Positions 31,800-41,190 of a stretch of 64,000 nt of DNA are shown here, piece after piece. The stretch is from RGIG5579 sp045543495 (GTDB lineage: Bacteria; Bacillota; Clostridia; Oscillospirales; SIG627). The DNA lies in the NCBI GenBank assembly GCA_045543495.1, contig JAZQMO010000066.1:1-64000 (forward strand), read 5' to 3'. Numbering within the stretch: position 1 is the stretch's first letter; the number at the start of each line of letters is the position of its first letter. The notes beneath the pieces were generated by a model. It was given only the letters and a program-made list of their open reading frames with translations, had not been told where the DNA came from and ran no database searches. The translations under genes were made by a program, and so were the position numbers.

Positions 31800-33050
31800 A
31801 TGATAACGGAAAAACTGAAATCGAGAGGAATCTCTCTTCCCGATGGCTTTTCTGCAGGCTATGCAAGAAAGGCGGTCAATCCCGAGGAGGGAACCGGCAT
31901 GGGCGGCTGGGGCAATGAGACAGTTCGCCGTTCCACCGAGATTTTGGATGATCTTTGCGTCACCTGCACTGCCCTTTGCGATTCGGAAGAGGTTCACCTC
32001 TTTTTTACCTGCGATGTCATCGGACTGAGCGCAGGGATCTGTCAGATCCTCGTGGACAGGATCGGGGAGAGCTTTGGCATTTCGGCAGAGCATATCGCTC
32101 TCAATGCCACCCATACCCACACGGGCCCCGGTATCAATGCTCCCAAAGCCCCCGGTATTGAGGAGTACAGAGTAAGATTTTTCGATGCCATCGAGGCAAT
32201 CACGGACGAGGCCCTTCGGGATCTTGCCCCCACCACCGCAAGAGTGGGGAAGACCGGTGCGGATCAAATGAATCACGTGCGTCGCTATGTCAGCAAAAAG
32301 GACGGCTCCTTTCTCGGGAACTGGCCGAAGCTTCAGGAGCCCGATGAGGCCTGTCACGAGAGCGAGGCAGACCGAATCCTTCAGGTGATCCGCTTTGAGC
32401 GGGAAGGAAAAAAGGATATTCTCATGGTGAACTGGCAGTGCCATCCCTGCTCCCGTATTGCAGGGGAGAAGCAAACGCAGATATCACCCGACTGGGTCTC
32501 TTCCTTCCGAAATACCGTGGAGGAAAACATGGGGGTTCACTTTGCCTACCATCAGGGGGCTTGCGGAAATTTGGCCTCCGGCACTCGTATTCTTTGCGAA
32601 AAGAGCAACAACGGATATAAGACCATGGGAAAGGAATTGGCCTACTTTGCCAAACAGGCCTTGGCGTCCGCCCGCCCCGTTTCCCTCGGCAAATTGAAGA
32701 CCTGCCGCAAGGAATTGGAATTGATGAGAAGCCCTGTCTGGATGCAATACAAAGGGGTGAAAAAGGACTGTGAAACGGTTCGCATCAGCGTTCTTTCCAT
32801 GGGAGAGATCGCCTTTGCCACCGTACCCTTTGAATGGCACGATTCCCTCGGCCGAGCAGTTCGGGATTCTTCTCCCTTTACCATGACCTTCGTTTGCGGC
32901 TACACCGGCGGCCATCAGGGATATCTTCCTGCCGCCTTTTGCTGGGAAAACGGTGGTTACGAGGTGAAAAAGTGTCATTTTCCCAAGGGCACGGGCGAAA
33001 TGATCGCCCGGCTCCATATCGAGCTTCTTTCCAAGCTCTATGAAGAATAA
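31800..33050 (+). CDS. Neutral ceramidase-like protein without signal peptide
   Basis: 416 residues from the ATG at 31800 with SD AAAGGAGG. It aligns along its length with the preceding lipoprotein: GYARKAVNPEEGTGMGG, zinc motif NATHTHTGPG (closer to the ceramidase NxTHTHSGPG), RRYVSKKDGSFLGNW in both, WQCHPCSR and NGGYEVKKCHFPKGTGE. The first residues are hydrophilic, so it appears cytosolic, unlike its partner. A tandem duplication with one exported and one cytosolic copy is implied. Confidence 0.8.
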   Translation: MITEKLKSRGISLPDGFSAGYARKAVNPEEGTGMGGWGNETVRRSTEILDDLCVTCTALCDSEEVHLFFTCDVIGLSAGICQILVDRIGESFGISAEHIALNATHTHTGPGINAPKAPGIEEYRVRFFDAIEAITDEALRDLAPTTARVGKTGADQMNHVRRYVSKKDGSFLGNWPKLQEPDEACHESEADRILQVIRFEREGKKDILMVNWQCHPCSRIAGEKQTQISPDWVSSFRNTVEENMGVHFAYHQGACGNLASGTRILCEKSNNGYKTMGKELAYFAKQALASARPVSLGKLKTCRKELELMRSPVWMQYKGVKKDCETVRISVLSMGEIAFATVPFEWHDSLGRAVRDSSPFTMTFVCGYTGGHQGYLPAAFCWENGGYEVKKCHFPKGTGEMIARLHIELLSKLYEE

Positions 33051-33091
33051 AACAGTCGGCCTCTTTTTCCAAGGCTCCCCTTTGGCGCAAT

Positions 33092-33135
33092 AAAAAAACG
33101 TGTGCAGATGCAGAAGCTGAAGCACACGTTTTTTT
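33092..33135. terminator. Bidirectional terminator
   Basis: AAAAAAACGTGTGC / GCACACGTTTTTTT arms around a 16-nt loop, between the ceramidase-like gene (+) and mrp (-). Confidence 0.88.
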
Positions 33136-33146
33136 CTTTTATTCGG

Positions 33147-33962
33147 TTATTCGGTAATCTTTTTGTAAATGGCGTCAAGGGCGCTTGTGTCATAGCCCTC
33201 CACAAGGCCTCTGTCCACCAGTGCGGCCAAGGTGGGATCAATGGGGAGCTGAGCAAAGGCAGGAATCCCGAAGCGCTCAGCGGTCTCCTTTACACGGCTC
33301 TCTCCGAAAATGCTGTGCTGCTTGCCGCAATCGGGGCAAACATAATAGGACATATTTTCCACAAGACCCAAAATGGGAATGTTCATCAGTCTTGCCATCT
33401 TCACAGCCTTTTCCACGATCATGGAAACCAATTCCTGAGGGCTTGTTACAATGATGATACCGTCCACAGGGAGAGATTGGAACACCGTCAGGGGAACGTC
33501 CCCCGTTCCGGGAGGCATATCCACATACATATAGTCTACATCGCCCCAGTTGACATCGGTCCAGAACTGCTTGACGGTACCTGCGATCACAGGGCCGCGC
33601 CAAACCACGGGATCCGTTTCATCCGGCAAAAGAAGGTTCAGGCTCATAACCTTCACTCCTTCACGGCTCTCAAGGGGGATCAAGCCGTCTTCATCTGCCT
33701 CGGCACGCTGATGAATTCCAAACGCCTTGGGAATGCTGGGACCGGTCAGGTCAGCATCCAGGATGGCGGTCTTTTTCCCGTTTCGTGCAGTATGTGAAGC
33801 CATCAGGGAGGTCACAAGGCTCTTGCCTACGCCGCCCTTACCGCTGACGATTCCGATTACTTTTTTTACATTGCTGTTTTTGTTGGTTTCTTCCAAAAAG
33901 CTTTCTTTTCTTTCGCTGCAATCCTGTCCGCAGGTTTTGCAGTCGTGGGTACATTCGCTCAT
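33147..33962 (-). CDS. Mrp/NBP35-family Fe-S cluster carrier ATPase
   Basis: 271 residues. An N-terminal Cys motif (CTHDCKTCGQDCSER) of the type found in Nbp35-like proteins precedes the deviant Walker A SGKGGVGKSLV; then DLTGPSIPKAFG and the C-terminal CPDCG of the cluster-binding site (MSYYVCPDCGKQHSIFG). It binds and transfers 4Fe-4S clusters. It has its own SigA promoter and diverges from lnt. Confidence 0.92.
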   Translation of the reverse strand: MSECTHDCKTCGQDCSERKESFLEETNKNSNVKKVIGIVSGKGGVGKSLVTSLMASHTARNGKKTAILDADLTGPSIPKAFGIHQRAEADEDGLIPLESREGVKVMSLNLLLPDETDPVVWRGPVIAGTVKQFWTDVNWGDVDYMYVDMPPGTGDVPLTVFQSLPVDGIIIVTSPQELVSMIVEKAVKMARLMNIPILGLVENMSYYVCPDCGKQHSIFGESRVKETAERFGIPAFAQLPIDPTLAALVDRGLVEGYDTSALDAIYKKITE

Positions 33963-33990
33963 TTTTTCTACCTCGCTTTCATCTTATATC

Positions 33991-34018
33991 ATTATAGATG
34001 CTTTTCTTATTTTGTCAA
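33991..34018 (-). promoter_or_regulatory. SigA-type promoter of mrp
   Basis: Minus strand: TTGACA (34018-34013), 16-bp spacer, TATAAT (33996-33991). Confidence 0.75.
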
Positions 34019-34027
34019 GAATTCACC

Positions 34028-34056
34028 TTTACATTTCATCTTTTTTGTATTATAAT
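34028..34056 (+). promoter_or_regulatory. SigA-type promoter of the lnt-recD2 operon
   Basis: TTTACA (34028-34033), 17-bp spacer, TATAAT (34051-34056), ~41 bp before the ATG. Confidence 0.75.
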
Positions 34057-34096
34057 ATAAATTTAGTGAAGTGTTGCTCGGAAAGGAGGAGAAGGA

Positions 34097-35653
34097 ATGA
34101 ACCGTGTGCAGGCTTTTGTTCGGTCCCCGTGGGGAAAAATTTGCCTTTCTGCGCTCCTTGCCGCCCTCCCGATGACCTTTCCGTCTTTGTTTCTTCTTTC
34201 TTGGGTGGGATTTGTTCCGTTCTTTCTTGTGATCCTATCTTCCTTGGGAGAAGGAAATTTTTTTCAGGCCCTTTTCCGCGGTGCCTTTTTCGGCTTTTGT
34301 TATCACTTCTTTGTGTATTTTTGGTTTTTGTGGCTTTATCCCTTGGATTTTGCGGGGCTGGATGATCTGTCCTCCCTTGCTGTGGTGCTTTTGGGCTGGA
34401 TCGGCATCAGTTTTGTCCACGGTCTGCTTTACGCCCTCCCCACCTTGGCCTGTCATTTTGCGGGCAAGAGGATCCGAAACGCTCCCTTCCTTCTGTTTCT
34501 TGCCATTGCGATGATCCTTTTGGCTCAGAGGATCACCGAGGCATCGGAAATTGCCTTCCCTTGGCTTCACGTTGCCTTGGGGCAATACCGTGCCCCCGTT
34601 CTGATCCAATCGGCATCCCTCTTTGGCATTGAGGGAGTGGATTTTCTCATTCTTGCCTTTTGTGCGCTGATCGCTCTGTTTTTTCATCAAAGAGATAAAA
34701 AGAGATGGGGAAGCCTTCTTTGTGCCGTCCTTTTGTTTGCAGGGAATCTTTCCTATGGCCTCGTGTGCCTGAACCGTCCCTCGGGCACGGATCCGATCCG
34801 TGTTGCCGCCGTACAGGGCTGTATCCTTTCGGGGGAAAAGTGGAGCGGCTCCTCCTCGGCCACGGATACTTATTTTTCCCTGACGAGAGAATGTGCCGAT
34901 GAAGACATTGATCTTGTGGTGTGGCCCGAGAGCGCCCTCCCCTCCAATTTGAAGCTCCACCCCGATCTTTTGGCGCTTCTTCAGTCCCTTTCGGGAGAGG
35001 TGGATACACCCATCCTTACAGGCTGCTTTTGGAAAAACGGAGTTCAGAGCACCAACAGTGCCGTTCTTTTGACCGAAAACACCGTGTCCGAGCCTTATTC
35101 CAAGCGGCATTTGGTTCCCTTCGGGGAAAGAATGCCCTACCGAGCCTTCTTTGAAACCTTTTTTCCCTTCTTGGGAGAGATCAATATGCTCTCCTCCGAT
35201 CTTGCCGCAGGGGAGAGCAGTGCCCTGATGGAGCTTGGCGGAAAAAAGCTTGGCACCCTCATTTGCTTTGAATCTCTCTTTCCCTCTCTTGCCTCGGATA
35301 GCGTGAAGGACGGCGCACAGCTGCTTGTTCTGGTTACCAACGATTCTTGGTATGAGGATTCCCCCGCCGTGTGGCAACACCTTGCCCACGCCGTGTTCCG
35401 CAGTGTGGAGACCCGCAGAAGCACCGTGCGCTGTGCCAATTCGGGCGTTTCCGCCATCATTGATGAAACAGGCCGCATCACTCGGGAGCTTGGCCCCTTA
35501 AAGCAGGGCTTTTTGGAGGGGGAGGTCTCCTATTGCGATGAAATCACCCCGTTTGTTTCCTTTGGCCCTCGGGTTCTGTATTTCTTGGGAGCAGTCCTTG
35601 TCCTTTGGGGCCTTGGTCTGTGCCTGAGAGAAAGGAGAAAACGATATGAGTGA
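34097..35653 (+). CDS. lnt: Apolipoprotein N-acyltransferase (Lnt)
   Basis: 518 residues: about six N-terminal membrane helices (to ~205), a nitrilase-fold domain (~225-475) and a last helix (FLGAVLVLWGLGLCL). The catalytic triad is visible: Glu in VVWPESALPSN, Lys in YSKRHLVPFGE and Cys in LICFESLFP. Lnt adds the third acyl chain to the N-terminal Cys of lipoproteins, classically in diderm bacteria; in a monoderm spore former it is less usual. SD GGAGG. It overlaps recD2 by 8 bp. Confidence 0.9.
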   Translation: MNRVQAFVRSPWGKICLSALLAALPMTFPSLFLLSWVGFVPFFLVILSSLGEGNFFQALFRGAFFGFCYHFFVYFWFLWLYPLDFAGLDDLSSLAVVLLGWIGISFVHGLLYALPTLACHFAGKRIRNAPFLLFLAIAMILLAQRITEASEIAFPWLHVALGQYRAPVLIQSASLFGIEGVDFLILAFCALIALFFHQRDKKRWGSLLCAVLLFAGNLSYGLVCLNRPSGTDPIRVAAVQGCILSGEKWSGSSSATDTYFSLTRECADEDIDLVVWPESALPSNLKLHPDLLALLQSLSGEVDTPILTGCFWKNGVQSTNSAVLLTENTVSEPYSKRHLVPFGERMPYRAFFETFFPFLGEINMLSSDLAAGESSALMELGGKKLGTLICFESLFPSLASDSVKDGAQLLVLVTNDSWYEDSPAVWQHLAHAVFRSVETRRSTVRCANSGVSAIIDETGRITRELGPLKQGFLEGEVSYCDEITPFVSFGPRVLYFLGAVLVLWGLGLCLRERRKRYE

Positions 35654-37871
35654 TCGCTCCGATCTTATCACCGTAGAGGGGGAGATCGAGGATATTGTGT
35701 ACCAAAGCGATGAAACAGGCTATACCGTCTGCTCCATTGAGTGGGAGAGAGAGCCTGTGACCTTGGTTGGCATCCTTCCCAGCCTGATGGTGGGCGATGC
35801 CGTCCGTGCCATGGGAACCTGGGTCAATCATCCCACCTACGGCAAGCAGTTCAAGGTCAGCTATTTTGAAAAGAGTATGCCTGCGGATGAAAACGCCATG
35901 CTCCGATATCTCTCCTCCCGTGCCGTCAAGGGGATCGGCCCGAAGCTGGCGGAAAAGATCGTCCGTGCCTTCGGAGACAGTACCTTTGACGTGATGGAGA
36001 ACAATCCCGATCTCCTATCCGATATTCCCGGTATTTCCGTGCGCCGAGCCCGTGCCATTTCCGAATCCTTCCGAGAGCAGTTCGGCGTGCGCAATATTAT
36101 GATGTTCTTCAGCGGATATTTCGGTATGACCACCTCCGTGCGCATTTATAAGCGCTGGGGGAACCACGCCGTGGATATCGTCAAGCGGGATCCGTATATT
36201 CTTTGTGATGAGATCTACGGCATCGGCTTTGAACGGGCAGATGCTATGGCCGCAAGCCTTGGCCTGAATAAGGATTCTCCCGAGCGGATCCGTGCGGGGC
36301 TGCATTTCGTGCTCCGCTTTAATTCCTCGGCCAACGGCCATACCTATCTTCCCGAAGAAAAGCTGATTCAGGCCGCCGCCCGCCTTCTGGATTTGGAGGA
36401 GGATCAGGTGGGAGGGGTTCTTGCCTCCCTCTGCTGTGATGCGGATCTGATCCGAAACGATGCCACAAGCGACCACGCCGTGTATCTGCCTGAATTTTTC
36501 CACGCCGAGACCCGCTCGGCCTCCCGCCTTGCGGAGCTCTCCCGTGTCAATCTCTACGGCTCCATTGCCGATTGTGATGCCCTCATCCGTCAGGTGGAGG
36601 AGCAGGAGGGGCTCAGCTATTCTCCCCGTCAGCTTGCGGCCATTCGCCGTGCCGTGGAAAGCCCCGTCACCATTTTGACAGGCGGCCCCGGAACGGGAAA
36701 GACCACCATCGTCAAGGCCATTGTCAGCCTGTTCGGTAAGGTGGGAATGAATACCGCCCTTTGCGCTCCCACAGGCCGTGCCGCTAAGAGAATGACCCAG
36801 TCCACAGGATACGATGCCAAAACCCTGCATCGCCTGTTGGAAATGGAGTATTCTCCTGACGAGAGAGTCAAATTCTGCCGCAACGAAAAAAATCCCTTGG
36901 ATTATGATGCCGTCATTGTTGACGAATTGTCCATGGTGGATATTCAGCTGTTTTCTGCCTTTCTGCAGGCCGTTCGCCCCGGTACCCGCATCGTTCTCAT
37001 CGGGGATGCGGATCAGCTTCCCAGCGTGGGAGCGGGGGAGGTTCTCTTTGATACCATTGAAAGCGGCGTGTTTGAGGTCTGCCGTCTGGATCGTATCTTC
37101 CGTCAGAGCGGCGAGAGCGATATTGTGGAAAACGCCCACCGCATCAACCGTGGAGAGAGTCTTGTCCCCTCCAAAAAGGACGGAGACTTTTTCCTGATGA
37201 ATACCCGCTCTGTTTCCGATGCCGCCGATACCGTGGTTCATCTTTGCAAAAGCCGCCTTCCCGCCACCTACGGCATTGAAATTCAGGAAAATCTGCAGGT
37301 GCTCAGCTGTACCCGAAAGGGAGAGCTTGGCACCGTCAATCTGAATCTGCGCTTGCAGGCGGCCCTCAATCCCGCTTCCCCCGAAAAGAGGGAAAAGAGA
37401 GTGGGGGAGACCGTTTTCCGTGAAGGGGATAAGGTGATGCAGATCCGCAATAATTACGATGCCGAATGGGTCATGGCCGACCGTGAGGACATCTGCGGAA
37501 TGGGTGTGTTCAACGGTGACATCGGAAAGATCGTCTCCGTTTCGTCGGAATCGGAGTCTGTCAGCGTGGATTTTGACGGAAAGATCGTCACCTATGCCTT
37601 TGAGGATCTGGGAGAGATCGAGCACGCCTTTGCCGTGACCGTGCACAAAAGTCAGGGAAGCGAATACCCCGTGGTGATCTTCCCCGTGTTCAATCCGCCT
37701 CCTATGCTGGCCACCCGAAATCTCCTGTATACAGCGGTGACCCGTGCCAAGAAAATGGCCATTATGGTGGGGGATAAGCCCAGTATGGACCGTATGATTG
37801 CAAATAACAGTATTTCCAGAAGGTATACGGGCCTTCGGGAAATGTACCGAGTGTTTGGAAAGAAAAAATGA
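35646..37871 (+). CDS. recD2: ATP-dependent RecD2-type DNA helicase
   Basis: 741 residues. N-terminal OB-like/HhH region (GIGPKLAEKIVRAFGDSTF; DIPGISVRRARAI), then superfamily 1 helicase motifs: I GGPGTGKTTIV, II VDELSMVD, III GDADQLPSVGAG, IV RIFRQS and a late VHKSQGSEYP motif. RecD2 is a 5'-3' helicase that acts without RecBC in Firmicutes. The start lies inside the lnt end (8-bp overlap); SD AGAAAGGAG-like. It overlaps the next gene by 4 bp. Confidence 0.95.
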   Translation: MSDRSDLITVEGEIEDIVYQSDETGYTVCSIEWEREPVTLVGILPSLMVGDAVRAMGTWVNHPTYGKQFKVSYFEKSMPADENAMLRYLSSRAVKGIGPKLAEKIVRAFGDSTFDVMENNPDLLSDIPGISVRRARAISESFREQFGVRNIMMFFSGYFGMTTSVRIYKRWGNHAVDIVKRDPYILCDEIYGIGFERADAMAASLGLNKDSPERIRAGLHFVLRFNSSANGHTYLPEEKLIQAAARLLDLEEDQVGGVLASLCCDADLIRNDATSDHAVYLPEFFHAETRSASRLAELSRVNLYGSIADCDALIRQVEEQEGLSYSPRQLAAIRRAVESPVTILTGGPGTGKTTIVKAIVSLFGKVGMNTALCAPTGRAAKRMTQSTGYDAKTLHRLLEMEYSPDERVKFCRNEKNPLDYDAVIVDELSMVDIQLFSAFLQAVRPGTRIVLIGDADQLPSVGAGEVLFDTIESGVFEVCRLDRIFRQSGESDIVENAHRINRGESLVPSKKDGDFFLMNTRSVSDAADTVVHLCKSRLPATYGIEIQENLQVLSCTRKGELGTVNLNLRLQAALNPASPEKREKRVGETVFREGDKVMQIRNNYDAEWVMADREDICGMGVFNGDIGKIVSVSSESESVSVDFDGKIVTYAFEDLGEIEHAFAVTVHKSQGSEYPVVIFPVFNPPPMLATRNLLYTAVTRAKKMAIMVGDKPSMDRMIANNSISRRYTGLREMYRVFGKKK

Positions 37872-38320
37872 AATTAACGAAGAAAAAACGCCTTTTGCTT
37901 CTGGCGGGCTGGACCGCCTTTTTGGCCCTTGTCTATTTCGGCCTCGGGAATACAAAATGGACTATGCCCATTACCTATTCCTATTTTGCCCTTTGCCTTG
38001 TATTCTCCATTCTCTATGTTCTCATCAACGGCGGCATTACCCCCATCATGGAAAAGGATCGGGAGAAGGAAAAAAAGTCTCGGGAACAGTATTTGGCCGA
38101 TAAGGGCAAAGCCCATCCCATCAAAAAAAGGGATAAATACCGTCGCTTCCGCATCAAAAAGGAGGAAGAGACCGTGGAGGAAAAGCCCTCCGTTCCCCGT
38201 CCCAATCCCTTGGGACTCCCCGAGGAAAAAAGGGAGCTTCTCGGTCAGATCCTTTTGATCGTGACCGTTCCGTTTTATCTGATCTTTCTCATTGATTGGA
38301 TCGTTTTATACTTTTTTTGA
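37868..38320 (+). CDS. Small membrane protein of unknown function
   Basis: 150 residues: two hydrophobic helices at ~8-28 and ~35-52, a highly charged Lys/Glu/Arg-rich cytosolic stretch (~58-115) and a last hydrophobic helix (ILLIVTVPFYLIFLIDWIVLYFF). No catalytic motif. The start overlaps recD2 by 4 bp and it ends 10 bp before yycJ, so it belongs to the operon. Function not assigned. Confidence 0.75.
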   Translation: MKLTKKKRLLLLAGWTAFLALVYFGLGNTKWTMPITYSYFALCLVFSILYVLINGGITPIMEKDREKEKKSREQYLADKGKAHPIKKRDKYRRFRIKKEEETVEEKPSVPRPNPLGLPEEKRELLGQILLIVTVPFYLIFLIDWIVLYFF

Positions 38321-38330
38321 AAGGTGAATT

Positions 38331-39131
38331 ATGACCTGTTATACCCTGTTTTCCGGCTCCTCCGGAAACTGCATCTATATCAAAAAAGGGAATACCGAGA
38401 TTCTGGTGGATGCAGGCGGCAGTATGCGTGCCATTGAAGAGGCCCTGCAAAAGGTTTCCTCCTCTCTATCTAAGATCAAAGGGATCTTCGTGACCCACGA
38501 GCACAGCGATCATACCAAGGGCCTCGGGATGATCGCCAAGCACCACGCCATTCCCATTTTCTGTCAGAATGAGGTGGCAAAGGAGATCTACCTGTCCCAC
38601 TTAAATCACGGCCGCCACGATCAGGCCGCCGCCCTTGCCCGCTTTATCCGAACGGTCAACACAGGGGAGGAATATGAATGGGGCGAGGTTCTGATCACCC
38701 CCTTTAAGACCCCTCACGACAGTATGGATTCTCAAGGCTTTATTTTGGGAGAGAGGGAGTTAGGGATTGCCACAGACCTTGGCCACGTGTCCTCGGAGGT
38801 AAGCACCTATCTTTTGGGCTGTAAAAATGTGATTTTGGAGTCCAATCACGATACCGAAATGCTCTATAACGGCCCCTACCCACCGTATTTGAAGGAGCGC
38901 GTGGCCTCCGATCAGGGGCATTTGAATAATACCGCCTGTGCCGCCTTTGCCGCAAAGCTTTTGGAAAAGGGGTGTGAAAATTTTACCCTCTTTCATCTTT
39001 CGCAGGATAACAATACCCCCGAAAAAGCCCTGTCGGAAACCCTTGGCGTCCTGACGGGTCTGGGAGCCACACCCGAAAAGGACTTTTCTCTGCAAGTGGC
39101 CCGCCGATACGAGGTGACAAAGGTATTATGA
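38331..39131 (+). CDS. walJ: MBL-fold exonuclease-like protein YycJ/WalJ
   Basis: 266 residues. Starts TLFSGSSGNCIYIKKGNTEILVDAG, typical of YycJ, then VTHEHSDHTKGL (metal site), HAIPIFCQN, TDLGHVSSEV, LESNHD and a late LFHLSQDNN. YycJ/WalJ is a phosphodiesterase-type MBL protein, associated in Bacillus with the WalRK locus and shown to act as a 5'-exonuclease in mismatch repair. Adjacent to rlmH, as in B. subtilis (yycJ ... rlmH/yydA). Confidence 0.88.
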   Translation: MTCYTLFSGSSGNCIYIKKGNTEILVDAGGSMRAIEEALQKVSSSLSKIKGIFVTHEHSDHTKGLGMIAKHHAIPIFCQNEVAKEIYLSHLNHGRHDQAAALARFIRTVNTGEEYEWGEVLITPFKTPHDSMDSQGFILGERELGIATDLGHVSSEVSTYLLGCKNVILESNHDTEMLYNGPYPPYLKERVASDQGHLNNTACAAFAAKLLEKGCENFTLFHLSQDNNTPEKALSETLGVLTGLGATPEKDFSLQVARRYEVTKVL

Positions 39132-39622
39132 ATCACACCATACTTTGCGTAGGCGAGGGAAAAGAGAGCTATTACAAGGAGGCAATGCGAGAGTTTCAAA
39201 AACGGATGCAGGCCTTCGGCTCCCTGGAAGAGGTGATCGTAAAGCCCGCCAAGACCCCCGGTCGGGAATTGAGTGAGGATGAGATCGCTTTGGCGCTGGA
39301 AAAGGAAGCCCGAGAGCTTGAAAAGCTCCTGTCTCTGCCCAAATATCAAAAAAGCTATAAGATCGCTCTTTGCATTGAAGGGAAAAGTCTCTCCTCTGAG
39401 GCTTTGAGCCGCCTTTATGAGAAGGTGGCAGGGGAGGGAAAGCCCTCGGTGGTGTATCTTGTAGGCTCCTCTTGGGGAATGGCCGAGCGCATCAAGGCTC
39501 TTTGCGATCTGCGCCTTTCCTTTTCTCCCATGACCTTTGCCCATTCCCTGTTTCAGGTCATGCTCCACGAGCAAATCTACCGTGCCGAGAGCATTCTCCA
39601 CGGATCCAAATATCATAAGTAA
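39128..39622 (+). CDS. rlmH: 23S rRNA pseudouridine1915 N3-methyltransferase RlmH
   Basis: 164 residues, SPOUT fold. The C-terminal knot has YLVGSSWGMAERIKALCDLRLS, SFSPMTFAHSLFQVMLHEQIYRA, ending in the required YHK tail, which completes the active site. It methylates Psi1915 in helix 69. Overlaps yycJ by 4 bp. Confidence 0.95.
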   Translation: MNHTILCVGEGKESYYKEAMREFQKRMQAFGSLEEVIVKPAKTPGRELSEDEIALALEKEARELEKLLSLPKYQKSYKIALCIEGKSLSSEALSRLYEKVAGEGKPSVVYLVGSSWGMAERIKALCDLRLSFSPMTFAHSLFQVMLHEQIYRAESILHGSKYHK

Positions 39623-39636
39623 ATGAGGTTAGAAAA

Positions 39637-40845
39637 ATGAAAAATGTATTTACCCCCGCCGATATTCTTCTCCCCAAGGACAAAAGCTTTGAAACCTGGG
39701 CCGTGATCGCCTGCGATCAGTTTTCCTCTGAGCGCTCCTATTGGGACAGAGTGGCAAAGAGAGTGGAAAAGATCCCCTCCACCCTCCATATGATCGTTCC
39801 CGAGGCGTATCTGGAAAACATCAGTATGGAACAGGCCTCGGTGGAGCGAAATGCAACCATGCAAAAATACTGTGAGGAAGAGATCTTCTCCACCCTTGAA
39901 AATTCTTATATCTATGTGGAGAGAGAGGTTACGGGTGGCCTTATTCGCCGTGGCATCGTAGGAAAGATCGATCTGGATGCGTATGATTTCAAGCCCGGCA
40001 CCGAGACCCCCATCCGTGCCAGCGAAAAGACCGTGGTGGATCGCCTTCCCCCGAGAATTGCCGTGCGCCGCGGTGCTTGTCTGGAAATGCCCCACGTTTT
40101 GGTTTTGATGGACGATCCCGAGAGAAGTGTCATCGAGCCTCTCACCGAAAAGAAGGAGAAGCTTGAGACCGTATATGATTTCGACCTGATGGAGGGCGGC
40201 GGCCGCATTGCGGGCTATGCGGTTCAAAAGGATGAGGCCGAGCGGGTCACAAGGGCCATTGACGCGCTCGGAAAAAGAGCGGTTCAACTGGTCATCGGAG
40301 ACGGAAACCATTCCCTTGCCGCCGCCAAGGAGATCTGGCGCAGCGTCAAGGAGACTTTGTCTCCCGAGCAGTGGGAGGGCCACCCTCAAAGATACGCCCT
40401 AGTAGAGCTTTGCAATGTGTATGATGAGGGCATCGTCTTTGAGCCCATTCACCGCATTGCCTTCTCTTGCGATCCCAGGCGTGTTTTGGCTCTCCTTGAG
40501 GAAAGAATGTATGAGGAGGGCGGCAGACCCCTTCGCTACATTGCGGGAGAAAAGAGCGGAGAAATCCCCGTTCGAAGCGAAAGCTTGGGAGATCTCATTG
40601 CCACCGTGCAGGAGGTTTTGGATGTGTTTGAAAAGGAGGGCAGCACCCTTGATTATATCCACGATGATGCCGCTCTGGAGGAATTGAGCAAAAAGGAAAA
40701 CACCTTCGCCCTCTTTCTGCCCAAAATGGAAAAGAGCGATCTGTTCTGCACCGTGGAAAAATCGGGCGTGTTCCCCAAAAAGAGCTTTTCCATCGGTCAC
40801 GCAAGAGACAAGCGGTATTACTTGGAGTGCCGCAAGATCAAGTAA
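39637..40845 (+). CDS. DUF1015 protein
   Basis: 402 residues. The DUF1015 hallmarks are present: PADILLPKDKSFETWAVIACDQFSSERSYW near the start, and GDGNHSLAAAKEIW, which resembles a nucleotide- or metal-binding box. Members are found in many anaerobes and cited near serine/amino-acid metabolism, without a firm function. Last gene of the lnt operon. Its stop lies 3 bp before a MITE-like element. Confidence 0.85.
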   Translation: MKNVFTPADILLPKDKSFETWAVIACDQFSSERSYWDRVAKRVEKIPSTLHMIVPEAYLENISMEQASVERNATMQKYCEEEIFSTLENSYIYVEREVTGGLIRRGIVGKIDLDAYDFKPGTETPIRASEKTVVDRLPPRIAVRRGACLEMPHVLVLMDDPERSVIEPLTEKKEKLETVYDFDLMEGGGRIAGYAVQKDEAERVTRAIDALGKRAVQLVIGDGNHSLAAAKEIWRSVKETLSPEQWEGHPQRYALVELCNVYDEGIVFEPIHRIAFSCDPRRVLALLEERMYEEGGRPLRYIAGEKSGEIPVRSESLGDLIATVQEVLDVFEKEGSTLDYIHDDAALEELSKKENTFALFLPKMEKSDLFCTVEKSGVFPKKSFSIGHARDKRYYLECRKIK

Positions 40846-40848
40846 AAG

Positions 40849-40885
40849 AAAAAAGACGACTGAAAGGCTACTTCTCATAAAGATG
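40849..40885 (+). repeat. Left terminal inverted repeat of the element
   Basis: Outer AAAAAAGACGACT and inner CTTCTCATAA match the reverse complement of the right end; the 9 bp between them do not. Confidence 0.75.
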
Positions 40886-40888
40886 TTA

Positions 40889-40917
40889 AAAACCTCGATG
40901 AAATTCATCGAGGTTTT
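40889..40917 (+). terminator. Terminator-like hairpin inside the element
   Basis: AAAACCTCGATGAA / TTCATCGAGGTTTT, nearly perfect, followed by CGCTTTTTT. It could end transcription of the DUF1015 operon. Confidence 0.7.
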
Positions 40918-41190
40918 CGCTTTTTTATAAGGAAAGAGCCGGCATCGCATTTGCGCACACAAATGTTTTTTTCGTGATACCCAAACCCTTTTTACAACAA
41001 AAGAAAAAAAGTTATATTCTGTGCTAACGCACAGAGTGATATTTTCACTTTGTGAAAGTGTTATTACTCCCTCTCGTCGTAGTGGTATTTTATTCTCCTC
41101 CGAAACTCGCGAAGCGAATACCACTCGGCTTTTAGCCGAATATCACTGCGAAGCAATATCACTCGCCGTCAGGCGAATAAAACTGCGAGA

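Noticed and set aside
36015..37955. 646-codon open frame antisense to recD2
   Set aside because: Shadow of a G+C-biased gene: no SD, no recognisable domain, and it lies fully on the opposite strand of a clear helicase.
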